64,000 nt of DNA. It comes from Diphasiastrum complanatum. Lineage: Eukaryota > Streptophyta > Lycopodiopsida > Lycopodiales > Lycopodiaceae. Of this stretch, positions 44,626-56,039 are shown in pieces. The stretch covers positions 63,671,662 to 63,735,661 of the forward strand of contig CM055097.1 in NCBI GenBank assembly GCA_029204225.1. The letters are read 5' to 3'. A program made the translations under genes and the position numbers. The first letter of the stretch is position 1; every line of letters starts with the position of its first letter. The notes beneath the pieces were generated by a model, which was not told where the DNA came from, ran no database searches, and saw nothing but the letters and a program-made list of their open reading frames with translations.

Positions 44626-45274
44626 AAATTGTCAACATTTCCTAGCTAGTTTGAGGCCTAAATTGGCTAAAATTGTAAATAGTTTTGGTTCTGGAGTTTC
44701 ACACGTGTGAACCAGGCCACAATGTTTTTATTTACTGTATTTTTTCAGTATGATGAAGTGTCAAACTTCATACCCTTCAAAATGAGACCATTTTGATGTA
44801 TTTTGGTCATATAAGCCATTTTTAGCTATTTTTCCTATATAGGGAATATCTAGGGTCAAGTACCTTCTAGAGAGAGGAGAGAGAGTCATCTTCCTCATCC
44901 ATAAATAGTAGGGAAGTCGTGGAGAACAGGTTGGAGAAACCTTTTGTATGCTTCATTGAGATCAATAGATCATTGTCATTGTTTCTTCCTCCATTGAGAG
45001 CATTGTTGTGTGTATTGTCTTCAAGCTATTGTGTATGATCTTAGGTGCTTTTCAAAAGTGGTAGGCTGATGTATTATGGACTGTATAATGTATTTTGGGC
45101 CGCACTTGATGTTTATGGAAGTTTCCATTTGTGATAAATGCCTTTTGATCAAGTTCTTTGCATTCTAGGTAGCATAGAATGTGTTGCCAATTCCTAGCTT
45201 ATGTAGTTTGGAGTGCAAGCATTCAAGCCAATGATCTTGGAGTTTAGATCCACTTAGGATCTGTATTTTTCACA
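44621..45274 (+). repeat. 3' LTR (654 bp)
   Basis: It matches the 5' LTR except for about three substitutions and one deleted base (near 45089). At 44698-44711 it carries the perfect palindrome TTCACACGTGTGAA, which has one arm changed in the 5' LTR. Confidence 0.95.
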
Positions 45275-45279
45275 TCTTC
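45275..45279 (+). repeat. target-site duplication TCTTC (right)
   Basis: Second copy of the 5-bp duplication flanking the Copia element. Confidence 0.9.
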
Positions 45280-45763
45280 TTCACGGATGGCATCAGTCAT
45301 TACGTCCTTAAGTTGATCGTAAAGTTCAACTGGTTTCAGTTCTCGACAGATATTTTTACAAAGTCCAACCAGGAACAGTTTGATGGCCATTATTTCAATG
45401 ATATTTTTGTCAATACATTCTACCTTGAGGCATTTAAAATGCTCAATGTAGTTTCTAACAGACTCTTTGTGACGCATCTTAATATGTGTGATTTGGATGA
45501 GTGCGATCAAAGTCAGTTTAGAAGGCTTGAAACGCTTGATGAGAGCGTCCTTGAGGGTAGTCCAAGAAGCAAGATCAGGAGCTTTGAGGTTAAGATACTA
45601 CTCTTTGGCAGTTCCAAAGTGTAGTGGGTTTCTTTCCTTGCCTAACTTGAATCCAAGATCTAGTCAATCTAGCATCAAAGAGACGGAGTTAGTTGTCACG
45701 CATAGGTTCGTTCCCATGAGAGCGATAGTACAGTTCAGATTTCAACATGAATGGAGGATCTAA
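45275..45763 (-). pseudogene. Ty3/gypsy gag fragment, upstream part
   Basis: On the minus strand, from right to left, after early stops, APDLASWTTLKDALIKRFKP and THIKMRHKESVRNYIEHFK lead to KLFLVGLCKNICRELKPVEL and DVMTDAIREED, the classic Gypsy capsid pattern (W-x-x-L...F.P, then Q...E.V..Y...F). The frame is cut by the Copia insertion and continues at 38,844. Two frames are needed for the whole segment. Confidence 0.75.
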
Positions 45764-45769
45764 CACTAA

Positions 45770-45850
45770 CATCCATTAACACTAAGCATTAACACTACAT
45801 CCATTAACACTAAGCATTAACACTACATCCATTAACCCTAAATCCACAAC
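45770..45850. repeat. 28-bp tandem repeat, about 2.7 copies
   Basis: CATCCATTAACACTAAGCAT starts at 45770, 45798 and 45826, a 28-bp period; the last copy diverges after CATCCATTAACCCTAA. Confidence 0.9.
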
Positions 45851-46609
45851 ATTGATAGAAACTTACTCTTCTCTCTCTCCTTTTATCTCTCACAAAAAGC
45901 ATAAGAAATAGCAATCCCAATAATGGTTAAATCCAACAATTAACAAATATAAAGGAAGCATGAAAAATGGAGGAAAAGAGAGGAAGAGCAAGGACATTCA
46001 TCAATCCATTTCTAAAGAGAACCAATCTACTTTATTGAAGGAAATGAACATCAGGAGCAACTCGAGTTGGTCCTTTTTTATAGTAGAGAGGAGGACTCTA
46101 GCCTCTAAATCCTATTGGTCCAGTCTTGCCTATCTTTTTATTCAAATTTAAAAAAGTGTGGGAACCATCAAAATTGGAGGGAAACCCAACTTTATTCACT
46201 AACTTGACATTTAGGCCCTACAACATTAAAAGTCCCGCAAAAAGGCCTAAAGTCCTTTTATTAACTTTTAACTAATCAAATAACTATGTGATCATTGGGT
46301 TGGACTTACACACGCAGGGTGCCAAATCCCTCTCACTTATTAACTAGGGTTAGGGTTGCCTTGCTTCCTTTTTCTTATGCTGATGACTTCCTGACTTTTG
46401 CTCATCAGTCTTTCCTTATTTTTTTTTTTTCTTCTTCTCGTTTTTTTTTTTTGTAACTGTCTTTTTCCAAAAAAGTCAGTAAATTAAATACTAAAAACAA
46501 AAAAATAAAAAACAAATCAAATTAAAAATATATATTGAGATTAGGCTTGCTGAACTGGCAAAGCAGGCTGCCAAAACTTGCATAATCGGCTGCCATTTAC
46601 TGGAGTATC
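45851..46609 (-). other. possible LTR of the neighbouring Gypsy, not resolved
   Basis: No gene. The plus strand has two long T runs with TTCTTCTTCTC between them at about 46419-46452, which on the minus strand is a purine tract located just after the integrase. A minus-strand TGATGAG at 46407-46401 could start a 3' LTR running left. No second LTR copy was found, so this remains a guess. Confidence 0.3.
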
Positions 46610-47714
46610 AAATCATTTTCCATCCAAGTGCTCAAGAATTACTATGCCATAGTTCAGGATTTCCTTCACTTTATACGGACCTTCCTCGGTAAACTTCAAC
46701 TTACCCTTAATCAACTTGGTTTTGTACATCAATGCAAGATCTCCTACTTCCAGATCTTTCTTGTGCCTTGCGGTGGGATTTCTCTGCTGCTAAGGCATGA
46801 ACTGTCATCAATCGGGTTTCACATAATTTGTGCAACGCTTCATGACGGAGTTGTAAAGACATATTATCATTGAATCGTTCCGTTGCTGCTATGCGTAAAG
46901 ATGGAATTATAAATTCAATTGGCATAACAGCATCTTGACCATAAACCAATTGAAAAGGTGTTCGATTTGTACTATTTTTGTAAGTGGTTCTAAATGCCCA
47001 TGATGCTGCATACAGTTTATGTTCCCAATCAAACCGACTCACTTCAACTATCTTTGTCATAATGGTGTAGAGAATCTTATTGGAAGATTCAGCTTGGCCA
47101 TTCCCTCTGGGATAATAGGGAGTACTAAACATGTGTATAACAAAAAAATCTTCCAATAAACACTTTATTGTTTGATTAACAAAGTGTGTACCCCGATCAC
47201 TGACAATTTCGATCGGACATCCAAATCTGATTATAATATTTTCATATAGAAACTTGGCCGTAGATTTCGCATCAGCCACTTTGACAGCTTTGGCTTCAAC
47301 CCACTTGGTCATATAATCAGTTGCGACGATAATGTATCGGGCCTGAGATCCTTGCGCAGAAGGATGAATAGAACCAACATAATTCAGTCGCCATTTTTCA
47401 AACGGTGCTTGTGATAAAACCGGATGTAAGGGTTCATAATTCAGTTGAGTAGGTCATCATGCTCGCTGGCAGACATCACATGTCTGAATAAAATTTTATG
47501 TGTCCTTATGAAGCGTAGGCCACCAACAACTGGATTGCAAAAGTTTGCGAACAGTAATATCTGTAGAGAAGTGTCCTCCACCCATGCCATCATGTGAAAA
47601 CATGATTAAATCTGGTACTTCATGCGGTAAAACACATCTTCGTAAAATATTATCTGCTCCATGACGATACAATTGTCCTGCAATTAATTGATAAGGTTGA
47701 GCCTTATAGATCAA
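46610..47714 (-). pseudogene. Gypsy integrase
   Basis: 47714-47496 gives the zinc-finger part (RRCVLPHEVPDLIMFSHDG, then GHFSTDITVRKLL), followed after a stop by CDVC. The core at 47312-46707 has TDY/TKWVEA just before it, VSDRGTHFVNQ and YYPRGNGQAESSNK (D, D and E of the catalytic triad). A frame change near 46,760 continues into the C-terminal KLKFTEEGPYKV region. No chromodomain is seen. Confidence 0.9.
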
Positions 47715-47723
47715 TTGTCTTTT

Positions 47724-48107
47724 CTATACTTTTGTCAAAGAGTCATTCGATTGTCCTAGCATCAGGTACTCAGCAATATCTGCCGCCCACTCAGGTACTG
47801 CTTCAACATAGAACAACGCAGCATCTGGCAGTTCATCATCCACTTCAGTATTAACTGGTGCGGATTCAATTCGCGAAACGTGATCGGCTAGATAATGTTG
47901 CTTCCCCTTTCTGACCACAATTCGAAAGTTAAATTCAGTCAATAATAATAACCATCTTGCAATACGTCCAGTATTACACATCTTGTTTACCAAGTAAAGT
48001 AACGGTTGATGATCCGTATAAAATGCAAAGTGCATTTCCATGAGGTAGTGACGAAATTTCCGAACAGAAAAAATCATGGCTAGCACTTCACGTTCTCTAC
48101 TGTCCAA
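47724..48107 (-). pseudogene. Gypsy RNase H
   Basis: The frame includes REREVLAMIFSVRKFRHYL, then FYTDHQPLLYLV and GRIARWLLLLTEFNF, the RNase H signature of Gypsy elements (TDH.xL..L...R..RW...L.E). It overlaps the reverse transcriptase piece in another frame because of a frameshift. Confidence 0.9.
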
Positions 48108-49134
48108 ATAGGAACAATAGTTAATTTGTATATAGGTCGTGCTAAATCCGCAAAGAATATAATAAAAATTCGATAGCAGTTCACATGACCCATAAACACA
48201 TAAACTCCTTGAATTGTTGCTGGCGGTGGCAATTCCACAATAACTTTGATCTTAGAATAATCAGTGGCAATACCATGTCTTGATATCACATGTCCAAGCA
48301 CAACTCCGTGTGAAACCCATATCTGGCATTTTTCTGGATTTAGAGAAATCTGATATTTGCGGCATCTTTCAAAGACTTTCTTCAATCGATCCAGGTGGTC
48401 TGTATCTATACTATGAACTCCCAAGTCGTCCAAGTAAATTTCAAGAAATTTCTGCAGATAATCTTTAAAGACAAATTGCATTACTCTTTGGAATGAACTT
48501 GGTGCATTACAGAGTCCAAACGGAATTACTTTGTAAGCATAGGTGTCCCATTCTGTTGCAAAAGCAGTTTTGTGACGATCGGCAGGTGCAATCTTAACCT
48601 GGTTGTAACCACTACATCCATCCAAGAAACTATAAGCTTCTGCTCTAGCAAAGTGATCCAAAATGCTTTCAATAAAAGGTAACGGAAAGTGATCCTTCCG
48701 TGTCACTTTATTCAATGCTTTGAGATTCCACAGATTTGCAATTTGAAATTTTTCTTAGGGACAATGACAATTGGTGAAATTTATTCGGTATGCTTGATCT
48801 CATAAATGAAATCGGCGTCAAGCAATCTCTGAAGTTCTTTCTTTATCAGATCTGCCACATTAGGATTACAACGATAGAACTTTGTAACCTTTGGTACTGC
48901 ATCAAGTACTAGATGTATGGTATGTTCAATGACTGATGTCGGAATACCCTTCAAATCTTGATAAGTCCATGCAAAGCAATCTTGATACTTAATAAGTAAC
49001 AAACGAAGTGCTTGATACTGTTCAATAGTAAGTTGTGATCCCACTTGTACAATCTTTTCCGGTTCTCCTGGTTCTGAAAGATTCATCGGCTGCGTCCTAG
49101 CTAGGCCATCGTAAACCTCTTTAGATTCTGACAT
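48080..49134 (-). pseudogene. Gypsy reverse transcriptase
   Basis: 49134-48781 reads EQYQALRLLLIKYQDCFAW, then QRLLDADFIYEIKHTE. After a stop and frame change near 48,780-48,720, 48715-48080 gives NKVTRKDHFPLPFIESILD, FLDGCSGYNQVKIAP, TAFATEWDTYAYKVIPFGL and YLDDLGVHS, i.e. the palm with its Y-x-D-D active site. The catalytic aspartates are intact but the frame is not. Confidence 0.9.
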
Positions 49135-49968
49135 GTGTTCTTCAGGTTAACGATGTGCTTTAGGTAACATGATAACCACATCATCCAGTGTATAATGTTT
49201 AAAATGCTCTGGCATATCATGCTGGACTACATTTGCTTGTTCTTTTTCGAAAGGACTTGTCTTGGATCTTCGTTTAGTCTTCTTAGCAGGAATTGATCGT
49301 GGAGGTGATGACTTTCGGGATGATAAATCTTTTTTCATAGGTGAAGACTTCCTAGACGATGATGTCTTGCTGGAAATCTAACTTGAAGAATTATTCTTGA
49401 CTTTTCCTTTGCCTTTATCCAATAGAGGTGGCACTTCCTTTGAATCAATCTTTTGAGGGGGATTTTCTCATTTCAGGACCGTATTATAATGTTTCTTTGC
49501 TTGTTTCTTCGTCATCGAACATGTGATCATGTCTCCCTTCAATATAACTGCTTTGGACGATTTGATTGTTGGTTCATCAGGAATATTACGCACTCCAAAT
49601 CTGGTCAAATCCATATGATGTAGAATCTGTTCATCCGTAAGTTCTGGATTGCCATCATAAGTTAAGGCATGGCCCACTGGTATGAGATCATCCTCAATTG
49701 GATCTGGTATAGGTTCCGTTGATATCCAGGCTACATTCAGCACATTTAGTGGCAACGTGATTGGCGTATCCAAAGTTTGATCTAATAAGGAAATCTCGCT
49801 CATCTCTGATTGAATATCTTGTTGACACATATATTTTGTTGTACAATCAATTGTTGCAAGAGCTTCATTCCAATTGACAGTATCTGTTTAAGAATCCTAG
49901 TGAACTCCCAATTTTTTCTCTAGTCGATCACAAGTGTGATCCATTGTTGATGAATCGTCATCCGCTTT

Positions 49969-51125
49969 TTAAACCATTGGTTTGATAGTCCCAGTCGTAG
50001 GATCAACTTTAACTGCACGTTCACGATTTTCAAAAGTGATTTTTCCGGTAACCCAGTTATGAATTACTTGTGCAACTCGTAACCATGGACGTCCTAAGAG
50101 AACTCGGTAGACATTTGGTGCTTCTGGTAAGTCCATCACGACGAAAGTAATGACGAACTGTACTCCTACAATCCTGACAGGTATATCTTCCACCATTCCT
50201 CGTGGACGAACTGTCGTCTGATCAACTAGCTTAATAGCAAAAGTAGCAGGCTTAATCTTTGTAAGGCCCCATTTTGTACATAGCTTTGTAGAAATCAGGT
50301 TAACTCCCGAACCGTCATCTATCACGGCTGCTTCTTTAGAAATCTGTCTATGTTGTATCGGCAGAGTGATATTCTTTTGTTCACTTTCCCAAGCGGCTCC
50401 AACATGGAGTACATCGTTAGATTCTTCAAATCCAGCACAAAAAAGTGGCTCCTAATGGTCTTCTGATTTTTCTTGAGCTAACTTTTGCGCTAAGACTTCT
50501 TTTGCTTTTGGCACCAACTTTAGGAACTCTCCCAATGAAATATTGATCTTGCTAGACAAAATGTTCATGAGTAATTTTGTATGCGGTGCTTCTGGTTCAG
50601 TCATCTTGAAGGGTTCTTCGTGATGAGGTAATTGATCATTCATATCCGTACGTAAATTTCTTGGAGGCTGCAATGGTGAAGACCAAACTTCAGTTGTTAC
50701 TTTAGCAGCTTTAAGTTCCTCTTCTTCTTGCAGATGTCTCATATCTTGATATCTTTGTTTTTCTGCATTAAGATTTGGATAGACTCCCGATGCTGTTGGT
50801 GTATTGTTCAATGGAATAGAATCAGCAGGTATTGGATCCACTACTGGTTCTTTTTGCTTTTGTGCTCTGGTGACCACCATCAAGGGTGCACTTGGTTTAT
50901 TCTGAGCTACTAATCCTTGCTTGATTGTTATCAAATTTATAGGTGTTCTAGCTGGTGGTGGCTTCGGTCTTGCTGGACAGTCTTTATAGCAATGCCCATA
51001 TTCACAATCACGACAAAATGGTACAAATTTTTTTTTATTTGGGCATTCTGCAACTCTGTGATTGAGGAAATCCCAATATAATCGTGAATATTACAACTAC
51101 ATGTAAAATGTTTAATAGATGCCAT
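49969..51125 (-). pseudogene. Gypsy gag end and aspartic protease
   Basis: The right end (51,020-50,950) encodes FCRDCEYGHCYKDCPARP, a zinc-knuckle-like unit. Then comes a linker (50934-50452) with ELKAAKVTTEVWSS and, after stops, the protease at 50325-49969: MIDDGSGVNLISTKLCTKWG, with the active-site D-S/T-G reading D-G-S-G, followed by a flap region and VLLGRPWL, a hallmark of retropepsins. Only scraps connect the pieces. Confidence 0.75.
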
Positions 51126-51473
51126 TAATTATGGGGGAGTGACCTCTTCATGCATTGAAACTTCATTGTTTAATATTTGCATGGCAAAGCTTTCACATTC
51201 TAGAGGCTCCATGAGACTCGACCTCCATGAGGCTCAGTTTTGAATGCAAGAATAATATCCTACAGTTGAATGCACGTTTGGGCACGATATCCAAACGAAC
51301 ATGCTAATTCGATTAGTATAACAACTTTGGGAAAATCTCAAATTTGTAACTGCTGTTGTTGTGGTTGAACTCGTCTGTCTTATGTATCCATAAGGGTGAA
51401 CTCACTATTTTTCATTTGTGGATTTTTAGATACTTGTTCAATCAGCCCACACCTTCACTAGGTTCTTGAACTA

Positions 51474-53115
51474 TGGCCAGCTCTAGTGATTTGAAATTTG
51501 TTGATCGCACTGTGATTGTTTCTAGCAATGAGGAGAAATCAAGAATGGTGGATGTTGGGTCTACAAAAAAGTAGCATTTTTATTCTGATTGATCAGCTTC
51601 CCCTCAAGACCAAAAAGAAAACTGCTAGAAATGCGTGGAGCTCCAAAGACTGTTCAAGAGATGCCATCAAAGTTCGGTGGAAATATGGCATTTGAACTGC
51701 CGCCATCAAAGGATTCAAGCATGGAAGGAATGTCAAGGGCAAATGATTGCCACCATTGGATACAATAAACCACCTCAACAATACAAGGCTTTTCAAGGGA
51801 CGTGAGAGTATCAGCTTGTGGTCATGGCTTCCAATGTGTCAACACCAGTTGCAACTACTTGTTAAATTTCACAGGAAGACTGAATAGCAGATGTCCTTTA
51901 GGATTGGTCACTACCACCAATGGTTCGATGAAGGGTCGTTATTGTTCACATGCACCATGTTGTGTAAAGCAATGTGGTGCAGATATACTATTGCATACCA
52001 AGTGACACAAGGTATTCGTGCTTGGTTGTCCACGTTGGTACACATGAACATGAATATGGGCTGGGTACATGTTCCTTGCATCTGGTAGAGGCAGAGACTC
52101 TAGTGAAAAAAAATCCACGGAAAACTTGGGTCATGGATCAAAACGAATTTAAAAAAGTTTGGCAAAAGACTTGATCTCTACGCATCTTATACCGGAAGGA
52201 GTAAATTGTGGTATGTCAGCTGCAAGGTTGGACGAACTCTTGGCATAGATTGAACCAACCACAAACAATAGACGGTATGTGGATCCATACTCAATGTTAA
52301 AGCAAATTGCATGATACCATGTGGACTAAACTTGGTCCGGGACACATTATAAAGTGCCAAGGTATGAATGCAATTGCTTGAGGCCGTTGCAACAAAAATA
52401 TTGTTTCCCATGTGGCAGTTTTTTTTTTTGGTACAAGAAAACATCAACATGAAACCACAGATTAGTTCATGTGGTTTTGTAGAACCGATGTTCGTTGCAC
52501 TTGGAAGGTAAACAACATCGTCAAAAATCCCCATATGTCTGTCAAAGACTTTTGGTTGGTGCAAAAAGGCGCTTGTCTTACGCAAGCAGAAGTGGATGAT
52601 TTGAACAAAGGAGGCTAAATCCTCCATTGTGTGAACAAATCATTGACGGAGGTGCCTATTATCCAAACAGGAAATACATATACTAGCACACCTCAAGACA
52701 ATCTAAAAGCTCCCTTTCAAGCAAGTGCATCTGTCAAACATGGGCATATGCATCATAGGGCAGGTGTGTCATCAGATACCAAATTGCGAATGCAAAGAGG
52801 GATTGCACTAGACGAACACCTCTATGATATTATAAAACAACCAAGAGAACGAAAGGAGATTTATGTGGTAGAGAGTTTTGACAGTAATAAAAGTGGCACA
52901 CAAGGTACCAAGTGACAATAGGGGTGGAGCCCATCTACACTTGTGAAGATTTTACTAGGACTATATCATCAGGAAAGTATGTTGCTTGTAGACATTTATA
53001 CTTTCTGTTTTTGAAAGTGAAGGGATTGGATGTGAATGAGAATATGTTCATTCATCAACCTACCCTCACCACACAAGAACTTTTTCATGTCTTTGCATCT
53101 CCTAATTGTTGTTAG
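51474..53115 (+). pseudogene. SWIM-finger-like protein, badly decayed
   Basis: The best piece is 52912-53115: GVEPIYTCEDFTRTISSGKY, then VACRHLYFLFLKVKGLDVNE and IHQPTLTTQELF. The C-x-C-x(n)-C-x-H pattern (first Cys mutated to Tyr here) is that of a SWIM zinc finger, a DNA- or protein-binding domain found in MuDR/FAR1-like transposases and in host proteins. Upstream scraps in shifting frames (e.g. KVFVLGCPRWYT-like and PRKTWVMDQNEFKKVWQK at 52,110-52,160) may belong to the same protein. Stops are frequent. It could be a domesticated-type or transposon gene; I do not recognise the rest. Confidence 0.4.
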
Positions 53116-56039
53116 ACTTCTAGGATTGCAAAGAGATATGTTTTGGTGGCTTGTTTTGTTTATGAAGATGTTAAGTACTTAGGAAAAGACCTTCGAATCA
53201 ATATACTTTGAAAATTTGTTTGGGCTTATGGATGATTGATATTTTTTATTTTGATGTGGGCTAATTTTACTAAACTCTTTACGTTTAATAAATCTGGGCT
53301 ATTATCTTTCCTCCATTCACTTACATATAACACTACAATTCTTGAAAACTGCTAGAGGCAAATGCCTATTCAATGCTTGCAAAGTGACTTGTTATTGAAT
53401 GCCATGTCGGTATGAAGTGCACATTTTGTTATGTCATCCCTCTTTGCGATAAATGTTCGAGTTCTTCAATAGCACAAAAATTTGTTACAACATCCAATCA
53501 TACTCTTTTGTGTTTAGTGCCCAATTAAACAACCAAAATGCTTTTTGTGCTACATTTGTGACAATACACGTGTGCAGCTACTTTTCTTGTTACATAAAGG
53601 GCTGATTGTCAAAAGTAGTGTTTTGAGACTAGCAAAAACTTGCAAAACTCGCGTTTTTACTCGCAAAATGTCAACCCCTCCTAATACCTACGTGGGTGTG
53701 TCCTCGCTCATCCTACTTGCTAAAGCAATTCTTATGAACGATTAACTTTTTATGATGCACACTTTATTATGCAATTTAACTTATTGATACAGTCTATTAC
53801 CGATACACTGATCAATATGGCACTCACCCTGATACGGTAAATAAACGGTATGGCCTATCACTCTTTATTTGACAATTTTAAAGTGCTAGTATGCATCCAA
53901 ATTTACATCTCAATGTCAAATTTGGCCCAATCAATTAAGTACAAATTTCTTCATATTAAGTTCTCATAACTTCTACAAAAGCAAGGGAAGGCTCGTTCAT
54001 GATGTACGTTAATACTAAAGATCACATCTCAATGTCACATTTGGCCCAATCAATTAAGTACAAATTTCTTCATATTAAGTTCCCATAACTTCTACAAAAG
54101 CAAGGGAAGGCTCGTTCATGATGTACGTTGATACTAAAGATCACATCAAAAAATTTGTCCTTATATTCCTTAAATTTTAAATTTGCACTATATCACTTTA
54201 ACTCGCTTAAATGAACATAATATCATACTTGGTGGGCAAATTGCACCACTAAGGAAAGAAAGAATTAGCACAAAATTTTGCTAACTACAACTTGTACAAC
54301 AACACAAATGGACTGACCATGTAAGATGATATTCAAAGATAAACTTGTGTTTAATACATGAAACACATGTACCTTTATAATACTTTATAGCTATAATGAG
54401 ATCATTCAAGATATATATATTAATACTTCTTTGCATGGATGCATAACATCAAAAGCATAGGTAATTGTTGATCCAAAAATATTATCATTTTTGTCACGTT
54501 TGTTTTGTTTATGTATGGTTTTTCAAATGATGGTTTTCCATCATCCAAACATGTTACTTGTTTAGGTTATTGATCAAAGGTGTGTTGCTTTGTTTTTTAT
54601 GTTTATGGATTGTATCATTCAAGTAATGTTAGATATTTCTGGGCTCATTTGGGCGAGAGATCACTCAAGCACTTAATCTCGAGATTGTTTGAGACCACAA
54701 CTCCATACATGTGTAAAAACCGTTAAAAATCTAAATCATTTTCTCCTCAAGTTTGTACAATTTAACTCAACTGAACTCATAACTCAACTTCTTGTAAATA
54801 TTCTTATTTATTTATTTATTTTAGTAGAATAAAATAATACATATGTTTTCTTCCTCACACACACACTGACAAAAATGATGATTTTTTCATGTATTCCACA
54901 TGGAAACAAAGTCTTTGCTATTTTAGCTTCAAAAAAAGATCATCACATCTCTACCTCAAACAATCTTTCATTCATTTTCTTCCCTCATAAATTGACTTTT
55001 ACACTATCTTGCTTTCAAAAGAGCCATTTCTTGAGTTGTCCCTTTTCATTGCATTTAAAAGGCTATCCCTTCTATTTGATAAAAACTAAAACAATCTGAA
55101 ATTTATACTAAACCTTGTGAACCAATAATATTTCAATTTCCATGACAAAAACATATTATAGAAGCTCTCATGTGGAGCATTTTGACACACACCAACTTAC
55201 ATGGTGGGGTTGGGCACACCCCCAATGATTGGGCATTGTGGACATACCCCACCCCAAATTGAAGGTGAGTACTCCTTTGAACATCCATCCTTGAGAGAGC
55301 CTAACCCAATGTCATGATCTCTCTAATGACTTTCTCTCCCTATGCCCTTCTAGTCATCATAAAGAGGAGAAATAGAAATTGCAACACGTTATAGCTATTT
55401 TTTCACTTATAATCTTCTTACATATCAGTCTAATACGTATGACTCAACCAAACCATCATATTTCCACTCATGATATGATCTTATACAAATGAAGCATATT
55501 ATTTGTATTTGTTCAAAAACACTTTGATACATAAGAGTGAGATTTGAGAGCCTCATTAATCACAGAACAATAACAAAAAAACTCTACAAAGTGTAGCCTC
55601 ATGATAAAAATCTTCAATTGTATTATTGTCATACGATCTTCCTTTTTACCATTAACATATGCTTATATCAAACATACATTTTGTCTATAACTCAATCTCT
55701 TTGATGTGATAAAAGAGAGGGACACATAACATAAAAGTCAATGGGAAGAAGAGAAGTATGATATTCTTCATTACCCTTGTTCCTACAACAATGTTCTACT
55801 TAAGATTTGCTTCACAAAACGTCTTTTTCATACTTGACATACTAGCATAGTTTTTAGTTGTCATTATGACAACCATCATTTTCATATTAAAAAACCTAAA
55901 CCAAGGGACATAAGTAAAGGATGACACATATATTTTCCACACAAGCATTTTCAAGGACTATATTTACATATAACAAAAGCCATCCTTGTCGTTTAAAACT
56001 ATTGCCTTTTCATAAAATCTACTCTCTTACTTAGATCAT
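53116..56039. other. no gene seen
   Basis: AT-rich sequence lacking convincing coding signal on either strand. The only clear structure is a 119-bp tandem duplication at 53905-54147. Short (TA)n and TTTA runs occur near 54411 and 54808. Confidence 0.5.
53905..54147. repeat. 119-bp tandem duplication
   Basis: Two consecutive copies start at 53905 and 54024 and differ at about three positions by eye, indicating a recent duplication. No coding content. Confidence 0.9.

Larger units (their letters stand above)
38845..45274 (+). mobile_element. complete, young Ty1/copia retrotransposon, 6430 bp
   Basis: All parts are present in order: 5' LTR 38845-39499, initiator-Met primer site, leader, one uninterrupted gag-pol frame, polypurine tract, 3' LTR 44621-45274, and a TCTTC target duplication. 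By eye the two LTRs differ by three substitutions and one single-base indel in 655 bp, so the insertion is very recent. It is inserted in the gag of an older minus-strand Gypsy element. Relics of the same family lie at 13.5, 30.9-33.5 and 58.2-58.8 kb. No defect is visible that would prevent activity, but expression is unknown. Confidence 0.95.
46610..51125 (-). mobile_element. decayed Ty3/gypsy retrotransposon, gag tail to integrase
   Basis: The minus strand carries, from right to left, gag zinc knuckle, protease, reverse transcriptase, RNase H and integrase. That order (integrase last) is diagnostic of Ty3/gypsy. Each domain is broken by stops or frame changes, LTRs cannot be placed with confidence, and the gag N-terminus is missing at 51,125 where a plus-strand pseudogene region begins. 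The knuckle resembles that of the gag relic at 37.4 kb, so the two could be related families. Confidence 0.85.

Noticed and set aside
46336-46356. TAGGGTTAGGGTT run as a telomeric insertion
   Set aside because: Fewer than three units; indistinguishable from chance.
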